Shown here piece by piece: positions 51,575 to 61,008 of a DNA stretch of 64,000 nt; within the stretch, counting starts at the first letter, position 1; each line of letters begins with the position of its first letter. The position numbers and the translations under genes are program-made. The notes below the pieces were generated by a model that had not been told where the DNA came from, searched no databases, and saw only the letters and a program-made list of their open reading frames with translations. This DNA is from Nocardia goodfellowii (GTDB taxonomy: Bacteria > Actinomycetota > Actinomycetes > Mycobacteriales > Mycobacteriaceae). The stretch is from assembly GCF_017875645.1 (NCBI RefSeq), contig NZ_JAGGMR010000001.1:1178001-1242000 (forward strand), read 5' to 3'.

Positions 51575-52291
51575 ATGGCATTGCAACCTGTGGTCAAGCG
51601 GTCGGTGTCGGCGGATGTGTTCGAGCAGATCGCCGCGGATGTGCTCAGTGGGGAACTCGCGCCCGGCGCGACGCTGCCGAGTGAGCGGCAGCTGGCCGAA
51701 GCGCTCGGGGTGTCGCGGCCGGCGGTGCGCGAGGCGTTGCAGCGGCTGGCGGCGGCGGGGCTCGTCTCGGTGCGGCAAGGCGATGCGACCACGGTGCTGG
51801 ATTACCGGCGCGGCGCCGGACTCGAGGTGCTGCCGCGGCTGCTGGTGCGGTCCGGGGCGCTGGAGCCGTCGGTGGCCCGCAGCATCCTGGAGGTTCGCTT
51901 GCACAACGGCCCGAAGATCGCCGAGCTCGCCGCCGAACGCCGCACCGATCCCGACCGGGTTCGCGCCGAATTCGATCGGATCATCGAAGCCCTTGCCGCC
52001 GAATCGGATCCGATCGCCAAGCAGCGGCACGCGCTGGCGTACTGGGATCACGTGGTCGACACCGCCGACTCCCTCGTCTTCGGCCTGATGTTCAACATGC
52101 TGCGCGCCGCCTACGAACCCGCGCTCGCGGCGCTCGCCCCGATCATGTCCGCCGAGGTGGACAACACCGCGGGCTACCGGGATCTGGCCGCCGCCATCGT
52201 GGCGGGCCGGCCGAAACAGGCCGCCAAACAGGCTCGGGCACTGCTCGAACCGGCCACCCAAGCCCTGATCGGCGCCCTCGGCGGGGCCTGA
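51575..52291 (+). CDS. GntR/FadR-subfamily transcriptional regulator
   Basis: 238-residue regulator. N-terminal GntR winged helix about 8-72 ([20 protein letters not shown] split, [20 protein letters not shown] near 45-64) and all-helical FCD/FadR-type ligand domain about 85-225. In such proteins the ligand is a carboxylate or acyl-CoA. The next gene, a fatty acid hydroxylase-type membrane protein 25 bases downstream, may be its target. Confidence 0.92.
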   Translation: MALQPVVKRSVSADVFEQIAADVLSGELAPGATLPSERQLAEALGVSRPAVREALQRLAAAGLVSVRQGDATTVLDYRRGAGLEVLPRLLVRSGALEPSVARSILEVRLHNGPKIAELAAERRTDPDRVRAEFDRIIEALAAESDPIAKQRHALAYWDHVVDTADSLVFGLMFNMLRAAYEPALAALAPIMSAEVDNTAGYRDLAAAIVAGRPKQAAKQARALLEPATQALIGALGGA

Positions 52292-52316
52292 TCGTCACGC
52301 GTCACCAGGAAGTATC

Positions 52317-53024
52317 ATGAGCGATTCTGTTCCAGCCCAGCCTGATTCACCCCGCGCGCCGCGCGCGAAGGCGGCGCTCCGCCGCGGGCTCTCCCTCGGG
52401 GCCGCGTTTCGTGAGTTCACCCGGCATCCCTCGCCGTGGCTGATCGGCACCGCCCTCGTGGTGGCGCTGACACTGCGCATCGCGGTGGGCGACTGGCAGG
52501 TCACCGACGCGCTGCTGCCTTTGCTGATGCTCGCCGTCTTTCCCGCTTTCGAATGGGCTGTCCATGTGCTGGTGCTGCACTGGCGCCCGAAGCGATTCGG
52601 CCCGTTCCAGCTGGACAGCGAGTTGGCACGCAAACATCGCGCGCATCACGTGGATCCGCGCGATATCCCGCTGATCTTCATCCCCACCCGTTCGCTGGTG
52701 ATGGTGCTCGTGGTTCTGCTCGCGCTGACCGGGTTCGCCTTCCCACGGCTGGGTCTCGGCCTGACGTTCCTGCTCACCATCACGGCGCTCGGCTCGGCCT
52801 ATGAGTGGACGCACTACCTCATCCACACCGACTACAAGCCGAAGACCGCCCTGTACAAGGCCGTGTGGAAGAACCACCGGCAGCACCACTACAAGAACGA
52901 GCACTACTGGTTCACGGTGACCAGCTCCGGTACCGCGGACCGCGTCTTCGGCACCTACCCGGATCCGTCGGCGACCCCTACCTCCCCCACCGCGCGCCAC
53001 CTACACGCGCAGCCGAGTAGTTAG
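52317..53024 (+). CDS. Sterol desaturase/fatty acid hydroxylase family protein
   Basis: 235-residue integral membrane di-iron enzyme. Histidine clusters HVLVLHW (79-85), RKHRAHH (101-107), YEWTHYLIH (near 161-169) and HRQHH (near 184-188) with four membrane segments match the family that oxidises fatty acid or sterol chains using oxygen. The substrate is unknown, probably an acyl chain. It lies downstream of the FadR-type regulator and ends in a strong terminator. Confidence 0.9.
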   Translation: MSDSVPAQPDSPRAPRAKAALRRGLSLGAAFREFTRHPSPWLIGTALVVALTLRIAVGDWQVTDALLPLLMLAVFPAFEWAVHVLVLHWRPKRFGPFQLDSELARKHRAHHVDPRDIPLIFIPTRSLVMVLVVLLALTGFAFPRLGLGLTFLLTITALGSAYEWTHYLIHTDYKPKTALYKAVWKNHRQHHYKNEHYWFTVTSSGTADRVFGTYPDPSATPTSPTARHLHAQPSS

Positions 53025-53039
53025 CGCTCGTTCGACCGA

Positions 53040-53070
53040 AGGCACCCCCGCGCCCCGGGGGTGCCTTTTT
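53040..53070 (+). terminator. Rho-independent terminator
   Basis: GGCACCCCC (53041-53049) pairs with GGGGGTGCC (53057-53065), followed by TTTTT. It is a textbook intrinsic terminator 17 bases after the hydroxylase gene and isolates it from the copper operon promoter. Confidence 0.92.
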
Positions 53071-53089
53071 CGTGGGCCGGAATCGGCCA

Positions 53090-53117
53090 TTGACAATGTA
53101 CCCTAGGGGGGTATGGT
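53090..53117 (+). promoter_or_regulatory. Copper-responsive promoter with CsoR-like operator
   Basis: TTGACA (53090-53095) and TATGGT (53112-53117) are 16 bases apart, and the spacer holds TACCCTAGGGGGGTA (53099-53113), a near-palindrome of the TACCC-N-GGGTA kind bound by CsoR repressors. Cu(I) binding releases CsoR, so the following three genes should be copper induced. No csoR gene is visible in the window. Confidence 0.75.
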
Positions 53118-53166
53118 AATCAGCAGAGCGACGGCGCGGGCCGTCGACAGACCGGAGGAGAGCATC

Positions 53167-53385
53167 ATGAGCACCGCAGCCAGCACCGCCACTGTCACCG
53201 TCACCGGCATGACCTGCGGCGGGTGCGCCAACTCCGTCCGCACCGAGGTCGGCCGGATCGACGGGGTCACCTCCGTCGACATCGACCTGGGCAGCGGGCT
53301 GGTAACCGTCGACAGCGCGAGCCCGGTCAGCCGCGAGGCGATCACCGCGGCGGTCGCCAAAGCCGGGTACCAGGTCACCGCTTGA
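53167..53385 (+). CDS. copZ: Copper chaperone CopZ-like (heavy-metal-associated domain)
   Basis: 72-residue soluble HMA protein with the ferredoxin-like fold and metal-binding motif GMTCGGCAN (Cys18, Cys21). It carries Cu(I) to the P-type ATPase encoded two genes downstream or to the regulator. ATG 53167 follows GGAGGAG; the longer frame from 53113 overlaps the operator and is rejected. Confidence 0.93.
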   Translation: MSTAASTATVTVTGMTCGGCANSVRTEVGRIDGVTSVDIDLGSGLVTVDSASPVSREAITAAVAKAGYQVTA

Positions 53386-53457
53386 CCCGCCGGGATCGCG
53401 GTACCCCAGGGGCGCCGCGATCCCGCCTCATCCCCCGAAGCGAGACGGAGCGATCCG

Positions 53458-54390
53458 ATGAACACCACCACCAAATTCGCCGGTTTCACCGCGGGCCTGG
53501 CCGCGGTCTTCGGGCTCGCGCTCGGCGCGGGCGCCGCCTTCGGACCGGAACCCGGCGAATCCGAGACCCACGACGCGAACAGCCACGGCGCTCCCGCCCC
53601 CGCGGCGGACCAGCTGCCCGGCGGCCTGATGGCCACCGAATCCGGCTACACCCTGCGCCTGGACAGCCCGCAGGCCCCGGCCGCGGCCGACGTTCCCGTC
53701 CGATTCCGCATCCTCGACAACGCGGGGCAGCCGGTCACCCGCTACACCCGCGCCCACGACAAAGACCTGCACTTGATCGTGGTCCGTCGCGACATGACCG
53801 CCTTCCAGCATGTGCACCCGGTGCTCGACGACACCGGAACCTGGAGCGTCCCCCTGAATCTCACCCGCGCGGGCGAGTACCGCGTCTTCGCCGACTTCAC
53901 CCCCGAGGGCGGCGAGAACCTGACCCTGGGCAGCGACCTGCGGGTCGCGGGCAACTATGACGCCCGGCCGCTACCCGCGCCGTCGACCACGGCGACCGTC
54001 GGCGACTACACCGTCACTCTGAACGGCGCGGTCACTCCGGGCGCCGCCTCGAAGGTCACCCTTTCGGTCAGCCGCAACGGCACCCCGGTCACCGACCTGC
54101 AGCCCTACCTCGGCGCCTACGGCCATCTGGTCGCGCTGCGCGCCGCCGACCTCGCCTACCTGCACGTTCATCCGGAAGGCGAGCCCGGCGACGGCGTCAC
54201 CCCATCGGGACCGGGCATCACCTTCTTCGTCACCGCGCCGAGTGCCGGCGACTACCGCCTGTTCCTCGATTTCCAGCACGAAGGCGTTGTCCGCACCGCC
54301 GAATTCACCGTCGGCGTCGGTGCGAGCGCGTCCGCCGCGCCTGCCCCGAGCCACGCCCCCGAGCCGGCCCAGCCCGGCCACGGGCACTGA
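53458..54390 (+). CDS. Exported His-rich protein of copper operon
   Basis: 310-residue exported protein: N-terminal signal anchor about 7-28, acidic/His segment (ESETHDANSHGAP), and two beta-sandwich-like halves (about 50-170 and 180-285) each carrying a His-rich strand (HDKDLHLIVVRRDMTAFQHVHP split, and HVHPEGE near 240). It ends in Pro/Ala with the tail PGHGH. Proteins of this kind recur between copZ and copA in actinobacteria and may bind periplasmic copper; this role is inferred from context. Confidence 0.8.
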   Translation: MNTTTKFAGFTAGLAAVFGLALGAGAAFGPEPGESETHDANSHGAPAPAADQLPGGLMATESGYTLRLDSPQAPAAADVPVRFRILDNAGQPVTRYTRAHDKDLHLIVVRRDMTAFQHVHPVLDDTGTWSVPLNLTRAGEYRVFADFTPEGGENLTLGSDLRVAGNYDARPLPAPSTTATVGDYTVTLNGAVTPGAASKVTLSVSRNGTPVTDLQPYLGAYGHLVALRAADLAYLHVHPEGEPGDGVTPSGPGITFFVTAPSAGDYRLFLDFQHEGVVRTAEFTVGVGASASAAPAPSHAPEPAQPGHGH

Positions 54391-54434
54391 CGACGCCCCG
54401 CCGCTGAACCACACTTCCCAGAAAGGACCCTACG

Positions 54435-56684
54435 ATGACCACCGTGACACAACCGTCCGCCGGGCAGGTCGAATTGGTGATCGGCGGGATGACCTGCGCG
54501 TCGTGCGCCAACCGCATCGAAAAGAAACTCAACAAACTCGACGGCGTCACCGCGTCGGTGAACTACGCCACCGAGAAGGCCCGCGTGGACATCACCGGCG
54601 ATATTTCGGCCGCGGATTTGATCGCGACCGTCGAACAGACCGGATACACCGCGTCCTTGCCCGCTCCCCCGGTTTCCGAGCCGGAAAGCGCTGTGGCCGA
54701 GCCGGATCCGACGGCGTCCTTGCGGACTCGGCTGCTGGTTTCGCTGGTGCTCACCATTCCGGTGATCGCCATGGCGATGATTCCGGCGTTGCAGTTCACC
54801 AACTGGCAGTGGCTCTCGCTGACGCTGGCCGCGCCGGTGGTGGTGTGGGGCGCGCTGCCGTTCCACCGCGCCGCCTGGACCAATCTGCGCCACGGCGCCG
54901 CCACCATGGACACCCTGGTGTCGATGGGCACGCTGGCCGCGTTCGGGTGGTCGCTGTACGCGCTGTTCTGGGGTACCGCGGGCACACCCGGCATGAAGCA
55001 TCCGTTCGAATTCACCATCTCCCGGATGGACGGCACCGGCAGTCTCTACCTCGAAGCCGCCGCCGGTGTGACCACGTTCATCTTGGCGGGGCGGTTCTTC
55101 GAGGCCCGGTCCAAGCGCCGCGCCGGTGCGGCGCTGCGGGCCCTGCTCGAGCTCGGCGCCAAGGAGGTCTCGGTACTGCGCGACGGCGCCGAGCGGCGAA
55201 TTCCGGTGGAGCAGTTGGCCGTCGGTGACGAGTTCGTGGTGCGCCCCGGTGAGAAGATCGCCACCGACGGCGTGGTGGTCGAGGGTTCCTCGGCGGTCGA
55301 CGCGTCCATGCTGACCGGCGAATCCGTGCCGGTCGAGGTCGCACCCGACGACACCGTGGTCGGCGCGACCGTGAACGTCGGCGGCCGGATCGTGGTGCGG
55401 GCCGCCAGGATCGGCTCGGACACTCAATTGGCGCAGATGGCCCGCCTGGTCGAGAACGCGCAAACCGGCAAAGCCCAGGCCCAGCGGCTGGCCGACAAGA
55501 TCTCCGGGATCTTCGTCCCCATCGTGATCGCCCTCGCCGTGGCGACACTCGGATTCTGGCTCGGCACCGGCGGTTCGATCGCCGCGGCCTTCACCGCCGC
55601 GGTCGCCGTCCTCATCATCGCGTGCCCCTGCGCCCTCGGGCTGGCCACCCCGACCGCGCTGATGGTCGGCACGGGTCGCGGCGCGCAGCTCGGCATCCTG
55701 ATCAAAGGTCCCGAGGTGCTGGAATCGACGCGGCGCGTGGACACCATCGTGCTGGACAAGACCGGCACCGTCACCACCGGCAAGATGACGCTGCTCGAGG
55801 TCGTCGCCGCCGACGGCGCGGACGCCGACGAGGTGCTGGAACTGGCCGGAGCCCTGGAGGATTCCTCGGAACACCCGATCGCCCAGGCGATCGCCAAAGC
55901 CGCCCGGGACAAGGCCGGCGCGCTGCGCCCGGTGCGGGACTTCGCGAATATCGAAGGCCTAGGCGTGCAGGGCATGGTGGACGGCCACGCGGTGCTCGTC
56001 GGCCGGGTCCGGCTGCTCGCCGACTGGTCCCAGCACCTCGACGCCGAGCTGGAACAGGCGGTGCGCTCCGCCGAAGCCGCGGGCAAAACCGCGGTCGCGG
56101 TGGGCTGGGATGGTCGGGCCCGTGGTGTGCTTGTAGTCGCCGACGCGGTGAAAACCACTTCCGCCGAAGCTATTACCCAACTGCGGGCGCTCGGCCTGAC
56201 ACCGATCATGCTGACCGGCGACAACGCCGCCGCTGCCCGCACCATCGCGGACGAGGTGGGTATCGACGAGGTCATCGCGGAGGTCATGCCGCAGGACAAG
56301 GTCGATACGGTCAAGCGTCTGCAAGCCGAGGGCAAGGTCGTCGCGATGGTCGGCGACGGCGTCAACGACGCCGCCGCGCTGGCCCAGGCCGATCTGGGCT
56401 TGGCCATGGGCACCGGCACGGACGTCGCCATCGAAGCCAGCGATCTCACCCTGGTCCGCGGCGACCTGCGCGCGGCGGTGGACGCGATCCGCCTGTCCCG
56501 CCGGACACTCGGCACCATCAAGGGCAACTTGTTCTGGGCGTTCGCCTACAACATCGCCATGATCCCCCTGGCGATGGCCGGTCTGCTGAACCCGATGCTG
56601 GCCGGTGCGGCGATGGCCTTCAGCTCGGTCTTCGTGGTCACCAACAGCTTGCGGCTGCGGGGCTTCCGCTCCACCGCGGCATAA
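54435..56684 (+). CDS. copA: Copper-exporting P1B-type ATPase (CopA)
   Basis: 749-residue P1B ATPase that pumps Cu(I) out of the cytoplasm. One N-terminal HMA domain (GMTCASCAN, Cys21 and Cys24), eight membrane helices with the ion site Cys-Pro-Cys at 397-399 ([14 protein letters not shown]), phosphorylation Asp441 ([10 protein letters not shown]), SEHPIAQAI, and the hinge [18 protein letters not shown]. The set is complete. It is the last gene of the copper operon and is followed by a bidirectional terminator shared with tRNA-Gly. Confidence 0.96.
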   Translation: MTTVTQPSAGQVELVIGGMTCASCANRIEKKLNKLDGVTASVNYATEKARVDITGDISAADLIATVEQTGYTASLPAPPVSEPESAVAEPDPTASLRTRLLVSLVLTIPVIAMAMIPALQFTNWQWLSLTLAAPVVVWGALPFHRAAWTNLRHGAATMDTLVSMGTLAAFGWSLYALFWGTAGTPGMKHPFEFTISRMDGTGSLYLEAAAGVTTFILAGRFFEARSKRRAGAALRALLELGAKEVSVLRDGAERRIPVEQLAVGDEFVVRPGEKIATDGVVVEGSSAVDASMLTGESVPVEVAPDDTVVGATVNVGGRIVVRAARIGSDTQLAQMARLVENAQTGKAQAQRLADKISGIFVPIVIALAVATLGFWLGTGGSIAAAFTAAVAVLIIACPCALGLATPTALMVGTGRGAQLGILIKGPEVLESTRRVDTIVLDKTGTVTTGKMTLLEVVAADGADADEVLELAGALEDSSEHPIAQAIAKAARDKAGALRPVRDFANIEGLGVQGMVDGHAVLVGRVRLLADWSQHLDAELEQAVRSAEAAGKTAVAVGWDGRARGVLVVADAVKTTSAEAITQLRALGLTPIMLTGDNAAAARTIADEVGIDEVIAEVMPQDKVDTVKRLQAEGKVVAMVGDGVNDAAALAQADLGLAMGTGTDVAIEASDLTLVRGDLRAAVDAIRLSRRTLGTIKGNLFWAFAYNIAMIPLAMAGLLNPMLAGAAMAFSSVFVVTNSLRLRGFRSTAA

Positions 56685-56694
56685 CCGCAAAACG

Positions 56695-56731
56695 AAAAAG
56701 CCCATGCTCCCGGGAAGCATGGGCTTTTTTT
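56695..56731. terminator. Bidirectional intrinsic terminator between copA and tRNA-Gly
   Basis: AAAAAGCCCATGCT (56695-56708) and its complement with T-run (56716-56731), loop CCCGGGA. With A-runs on one side and T-runs on the other it terminates copA on the plus strand and tRNA-Gly on the minus strand. Confidence 0.93.
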
Positions 56732-56735
56732 CGAG

Positions 56736-56808
56736 AGCGGATGACGAGATTCGAACTCGCGACCCTCACCTTGGCAAGGTGATGCGCTACCAGCTGCGCT
56801 ACATCCGC
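56736..56808 (-). tRNA. tRNA-Gly (anticodon GCC)
   Basis: Minus-strand cloverleaf: acceptor GCGGATG pairs with CATCCGC, D-arm AGCGCAGCTGGTAGCGC, anticodon loop TTGCCAA with anticodon GCC, T-arm with GTTCGAATC, discriminator T as expected for Gly. CCA is not encoded. It is about 73 bases, and a terminator follows immediately. Confidence 0.95.
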
Positions 56809-56898
56809 ACGCCTCCGGCACCGGGAAAATCGGTACCATCGTGCGAACGAGAACTTTAGCCGCTCGGCTCCGAATTTCGAAATCCGCTGGTCACGGCT

Positions 56899-57549
56899 TC
56901 AAGCCGGGGCGAGCAGATCGGGCAGGGCGTCGAGATCGTCGACGACGGTTCCGTATCGGGTGGCCTGCGGCAATTCGGCGTGCAGATAGCCCCACGGACC
57001 CCGGCGGATCAGGACCGGCTTCATGCCGGCGGCATGCGCGGGCAGGACGTCGTTGTCCACGCGGTCGCCGACGTAGCAGATCTGCGCCGGACGCACGCCC
57101 ACCACCTCGGCCAGCTTCAGGAAGAACTTCGGATCCGGCTTCTCCAGATCCCATTCCGCCGAGGTGTAGACGCCGTCCACCGGAAGCTCCATCCGCTCCA
57201 GCGCCGACTTCGCCTGCGGCGGTTGGTTTCCCGCCACGATCACCCGCAAACCCCGATCCCGCAGCTCGGCCAGCGCCCGGCGCACATCCGGGTACAGATC
57301 GTCGGCGTCGAAATCGTTCCGCAGACTGTCGGGTTCGGCCGCGGCCCAGGCAGCTTGCTCCGCATCCAGATCGATACCCGGCGACACCAATTCGAAGGCG
57401 TCGGTGAGCGGCCGGCCCGTCGCCGCCATCCCGCCGATCACCCCGAGCATCGCGAATCGCGGCACACCGAGCCGATCGGCCCACCGGCACCAGATCCGCG
57501 TCTCGTCGATGAGTGTCTCGCCGACGTCGAACACCACCACCTTGATCAT
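56899..57549 (-). CDS. HAD-superfamily hydrolase
   Basis: 216-residue HAD hydrolase. Motif I here reads FDVGETLID, with Val in the usual second-position slot and Gly where the second catalytic Asp of DxD would be, so phosphatase activity may be altered; other motifs are present (VAGNQPPQAK, EKPDPKFF, CYVGDRVDNDVLPA). The FDVGETL variant is common among uncharacterised HAD proteins. ATG 57549 gives the family start. It follows the NmrA-like gene on the same strand by 34 bases. Confidence 0.88.
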   Translation of the reverse strand: MIKVVVFDVGETLIDETRIWCRWADRLGVPRFAMLGVIGGMAATGRPLTDAFELVSPGIDLDAEQAAWAAAEPDSLRNDFDADDLYPDVRRALAELRDRGLRVIVAGNQPPQAKSALERMELPVDGVYTSAEWDLEKPDPKFFLKLAEVVGVRPAQICYVGDRVDNDVLPAHAAGMKPVLIRRGPWGYLHAELPQATRYGTVVDDLDALPDLLAPA

Positions 57550-57583
57550 CAGGCCAGCGTATCGGTGCGCCCGATCCGGTGCG

Positions 57584-58444
57584 TCACTCCCGCTCGGGCG
57601 TGAACGCGGCGGCGTTCGCCGCCACCCACTCGGCATAGGTGTGCGGTGCGCGGCCGAGGACGTTCTGGACATCGTCGGTGAGGACGGCATTGCCGCCGGC
57701 GCGGACGTACGCCTGACCCGCGAGCGCACCCTCGACGTACTGCGGCGTCATACCGGCGGCTCGCATGTGTTCGGCGGCAACGGAATGCGGGACGTCGGCC
57801 ACCTCGACGGGATGTCCGAGCACCTCCGCGAGGATGGCGGCTTGGTCCGGTCCGCTGAGCAGTTCGGGACCCGTGAGGGTGTAGAGGCGGCCCGAATGCG
57901 CGGACGAGACAAGCGCTTCCACCGCGACGGCGGCGATATCGCGGGGATCGATGACACCCTGCGTCCCGGTACCGCTCAGGTTCGGCACCGGCTGACCGGA
58001 GCGCACGGCTTCGGCCCAGCTCAGGGTGTTGGAGGCGAACGTGCTCGGGCGCAGGATGGTCCATTCCAGACCGCTGTCGCGAACGGCGTTCTCGCCGGGC
58101 AGATGCCATTTGCTGTAGACGCCGAGCCCGGGTTCTCCCGTCCCGATCGCGGACAGTTTCACGATGCGGCGCACTCCCGCGTCCCGGGCGATATCGATCA
58201 AGGCGCGATCGGTGTCGGCGTCATCGGGTCCGAGCACACTGACCAGGAAAGCCGCTTCCGCGCCCGCCATCGCGGCTGCCATCGATGCGCCGTCGGTGTA
58301 ATCGCCGCGCACCACCTCCACACCCGCCGGAGCCTGGAGACGCGCCGGATCACGGGTTACCGCACGCACTTTCACCTCGCGTTCCGCCAACTGCCGAACG
58401 ACCGCACTGCCGATGGTGCCCGTGGCACCGGTTACCAGAATCAT
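57584..58444 (-). CDS. NmrA-like NAD(P)-binding protein (SDR atypical)
   Basis: 286-residue Rossmann-fold protein. MILVTGATGTIGSAVVRQL at the start (glycine-rich NADP site), then RAVTRDP, and ILRPSTFASNTL near 130. It is like QorB/azoreductase-type NmrA proteins. Substrate unknown. ATG 58444 starts right at the Rossmann strand; the longer frame is rejected. It is divergent from an AraC regulator that may control it. Confidence 0.9.
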   Translation of the reverse strand: MILVTGATGTIGSAVVRQLAEREVKVRAVTRDPARLQAPAGVEVVRGDYTDGASMAAAMAGAEAAFLVSVLGPDDADTDRALIDIARDAGVRRIVKLSAIGTGEPGLGVYSKWHLPGENAVRDSGLEWTILRPSTFASNTLSWAEAVRSGQPVPNLSGTGTQGVIDPRDIAAVAVEALVSSAHSGRLYTLTGPELLSGPDQAAILAEVLGHPVEVADVPHSVAAEHMRAAGMTPQYVEGALAGQAYVRAGGNAVLTDDVQNVLGRAPHTYAEWVAANAAAFTPERE

Positions 58445-58520
58445 GCTTCGAGCCTGCCGCCGCGCACCCCTCGGGCTATAGGAGAATTCGGCACGGTCGG
58501 CGCGGTGGAATTTCTCTACA

Positions 58521-59435
58521 GTGAGTCCGGTGAGCACCCTTCTCGCGCCGGAGATCGGCCCGGCGCCCGCGCGGCCGAACGGAGTCGCCGAACTGGTGGA
58601 CGCCGGTGTGCCGCGCGGCGGCGTGCTCACCACAGACCTGATCGACTCGACGGTGCGGGCTCCGGAATCGTTGCGGCCGTGGATCTCCGAGGCCGGGCAT
58701 ATTCCGCCCGTCACCGCCGTGTCCACACCGTTCACCCATGTGCCGCACACCGCGACCACCATCGTGCTGCGCACGGAGCGGTCCGGTCACCGGAACGCGC
58801 TCGTGCTGGGCCCGCAAACCCGTGCCAGCTACTCGGTGAACGAACAACCCGCCGGTTGCCTGCGGCTACGGCTCGCACCGGGCGCCACCCGGCAGTTGCT
58901 CGGTGTGCCGGCGGTAGACCTCGCCGACAAGGTCTTCCGGCTCGCCGACCTCCCCGGAGTCGCCGCCGACCTCGTGCCCGAACTGTTCGAACTGGCTCCG
59001 GCGGAGGCGCTCGCCTTCCTCTCGGCCGCGCTGCCGCAGCGGATCTCCGAGGACGCCACCCAGCGCGCGCACCGCGCACTGCTCAGTTCCGCGGTCGCCT
59101 CCCTGGCCGCCGCGACGACCCCGGTCCACGCCCTGGCTTCGGACCTGGCGGTGAGCGAACGCCAACTCCGCAACCTCTTCACCACCGGCGTCGGCGTCTC
59201 CCCGAAACACTTCGCGCGCATCGGCCGAGTCCGCTCCGTCCTCGCGCACGCGGGCAACACCCCGTGGGCGCAGATCGCCTCGCTTGCCCAGGTAGCAGCG
59301 GTCAGCGGCTACTACGATCAATCCCATATGACAGCGGACTTCCGATCGCTCATGGGCACAACTCCTGCCAGCTACTTCAAAGGAAAGCTGCCTGCTCCAA
59401 CGGCCTGCCGACCTACGAACCGAGTCGCACGGTGA
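58521..59435 (+). CDS. AraC-family transcriptional regulator
   Basis: 304-residue regulator with a C-terminal AraC double helix-turn-helix about 195-290 (LASDLAVSERQLRNLFTTGVG split, IASLAQVAAVSGYYDQSHM split, MTADFRSLMGTTPASY). The N-terminal half is a cupin-like sensor region without a recognised ligand. GTG 58521 is used; GTG 58530 is equally possible. Its stop (59433-59435) directly abuts the stop of the convergent XRE gene with no base between. Confidence 0.9.
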   Translation: MSPVSTLLAPEIGPAPARPNGVAELVDAGVPRGGVLTTDLIDSTVRAPESLRPWISEAGHIPPVTAVSTPFTHVPHTATTIVLRTERSGHRNALVLGPQTRASYSVNEQPAGCLRLRLAPGATRQLLGVPAVDLADKVFRLADLPGVAADLVPELFELAPAEALAFLSAALPQRISEDATQRAHRALLSSAVASLAAATTPVHALASDLAVSERQLRNLFTTGVGVSPKHFARIGRVRSVLAHAGNTPWAQIASLAQVAAVSGYYDQSHMTADFRSLMGTTPASYFKGKLPAPTACRPTNRVAR

Positions 59436-60587
59436 CTACGACTGGTAGGTGTCTCGGAACGCTTCGCGCACCGTAGCCGCGTCCGGCGCGTCACGGCCCG
59501 CTATCCCCGAAATCACCTCGGCCACCCGCCAGTAGTGGGACGGCACCAGGTTGCCGGACGTCACCACCGACAGCGCTACGTCCGCCGCCTCGTCAGGCTT
59601 ATCGGCAGCGACCAACGCCAGACCCAGATCCAGACTCGCCATCGCGATTCGGCGCGGGCGGACCGACGCCGCACCGGACAGGTCGGCCAGGACATGCCGG
59701 GCGTAGGACTCTGCCGCAGGATCACCGAGCCAGGACAGCGTGGTGGCAACGTAGGTATCAGCTTTGGCCGGGTCGTACTGGAAATGGTGCTCCGGCCGGT
59801 CAGGAACACTCAGCCCCGACACAAGCCGGGCGACTTTACGCAGGGCCTCGTAGGTGCCCTGGCGGTCCCCCAGCCTGGCCGATGCGCGGCCCTCCTGGGC
59901 TGTCGCCTGAATGTGAACCGAACTATCTTGTGGGGCAATGGATTGCGCGGCACGCGACAGCTCCGCCGCCTCAGCGAATGCGCCGTCCATCAGCTGGTGC
60001 CAGGCCCTGGTCTCCAGGCACCAAGCCGCAATCTCCGGGTGCTGCGCTTCGTCAGCCAGTTTCCACGCGAGGTGCCCCCGTGCAGCTGCGGCGGAAGTTT
60101 CACCCAGGTCGATATGGCAGGTACTTCCCAGTAGTGACAACCACCCGACCACGACGAGCAACCGGCGGTGCTGGGTCAGAGTCTTGCGCGAGTCCATGAG
60201 TCGCCCGGCGTAGCCCAAATGCTGTCGGACGCGCACGAGCAATTCGCCCGGTGCGGTCGTCGGATACGCGGACGCCAGGTCGTCCACGGCCAATTCCAGG
60301 CGCTCCAGAGTGTCGCCTCCGATGTCCGAGGCCGCCGCGCGCTGCATCCATTCCGCCGCCGCCCGTTCGCCATCGGCCGGTTCGACGAACAGGGCCGAGC
60401 CGATCCCGAGCGCGTCGGCGTAGGCGCGCACGTGTTCAGGTCTGACCGTGCGCTGCCCGGTCTCCAGCATCCCGAGCAGCGGCTTGCTGAAGTGGGTACG
60501 CGCAGCTAGGGCGGACAAACTCAGCCCAGCGGCTTCCCGCGCCGCGCGCAGCCGCTCACCTGTGACGTTCTCACCGCCTGGGCGCAT
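59436..60587 (-). CDS. XRE-family regulator with TPR-like C-terminus
   Basis: 383-residue protein: helix-turn-helix about 8-62 (LSLSALAARTHFSKPLLGML split, ETGQRTVRPEHVRAYADALG) and a long helical TPR-like domain (repeats of Ala/Leu-rich helices such as LAWKLADEAQHPEIAAWCLE). This type of about 400 residues is common in Streptomyces and Nocardia, usually beside tiny genes. ATG 60587 gives the family start. It is divergent from two small genes. Confidence 0.88.
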   Translation of the reverse strand: MRPGGENVTGERLRAAREAAGLSLSALAARTHFSKPLLGMLETGQRTVRPEHVRAYADALGIGSALFVEPADGERAAAEWMQRAAASDIGGDTLERLELAVDDLASAYPTTAPGELLVRVRQHLGYAGRLMDSRKTLTQHRRLLVVVGWLSLLGSTCHIDLGETSAAAARGHLAWKLADEAQHPEIAAWCLETRAWHQLMDGAFAEAAELSRAAQSIAPQDSSVHIQATAQEGRASARLGDRQGTYEALRKVARLVSGLSVPDRPEHHFQYDPAKADTYVATTLSWLGDPAAESYARHVLADLSGAASVRPRRIAMASLDLGLALVAADKPDEAADVALSVVTSGNLVPSHYWRVAEVISGIAGRDAPDAATVREAFRDTYQS

Positions 60588-60616
60588 GAGTCCCACGGTA
60601 GCCGTGTGTTTTCGCT

Positions 60617-60635
60617 GTTGTAGACGGTTGTGGAC
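60617..60635. promoter_or_regulatory. GTTGTRGAC direct repeats upstream of XRE gene
   Basis: GTTGTAGAC (60617-60625) and GTTGTGGAC (60627-60635) repeat at 10 bases, one helical turn, in the 169-base gap between the XRE-TPR gene and the two small genes. The likely binder is the XRE protein itself; this is inference. Confidence 0.4.
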
Positions 60636-60756
60636 AGCAAGAGGGTCACGGAACGAAATACGCACGCCTAGCGTTTTATTCAGCCCCCATCGCCGGTTTG
60701 ATCTCGATTCGTCGGCGATGGGGCCAACCAACCCGGACTGTGGGAAGGGGCGGGCC

Positions 60757-61008
60757 ATGAATCCCGCACGACGTGACGACGAAGACGACCGGAAGCCGGC
60801 GTTGGCACCCGAAGGCGGGCCGGGCCGCTACCTCCAGAGTGGCGACGGGACCTGGTCGTTCCCGGACTCCGACGGGTGGCCGGTCGATCCCGCCGAATTC
60901 CGCGACCTCGAACGCCAACTCCACGCCGATGCCATTTCGGCCATCGCCGCCGCGACGCACGCGCCGATCGACGTGGTGCCAACCATCGTGCGGGACACCG
61001 AGATTTGA
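60757..61008 (+). CDS. 83-residue hypothetical protein beside XRE-TPR gene
   Basis: Small acidic protein (starts MNPARRDDEDDRKPALAPEG; includes GDGTWSFPDSDGWPVDPAEF, split here, and a C-terminal helix). ATG 60757 has GGGAAGGGG upstream. Its stop and the next gene's ATG share one base (TGATG). It has no known domain. Such tiny acidic proteins often accompany XRE-TPR regulators in actinomycetes and may be partners or ligands. Confidence 0.7.
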   Translation: MNPARRDDEDDRKPALAPEGGPGRYLQSGDGTWSFPDSDGWPVDPAEFRDLERQLHADAISAIAAATHAPIDVVPTIVRDTEI

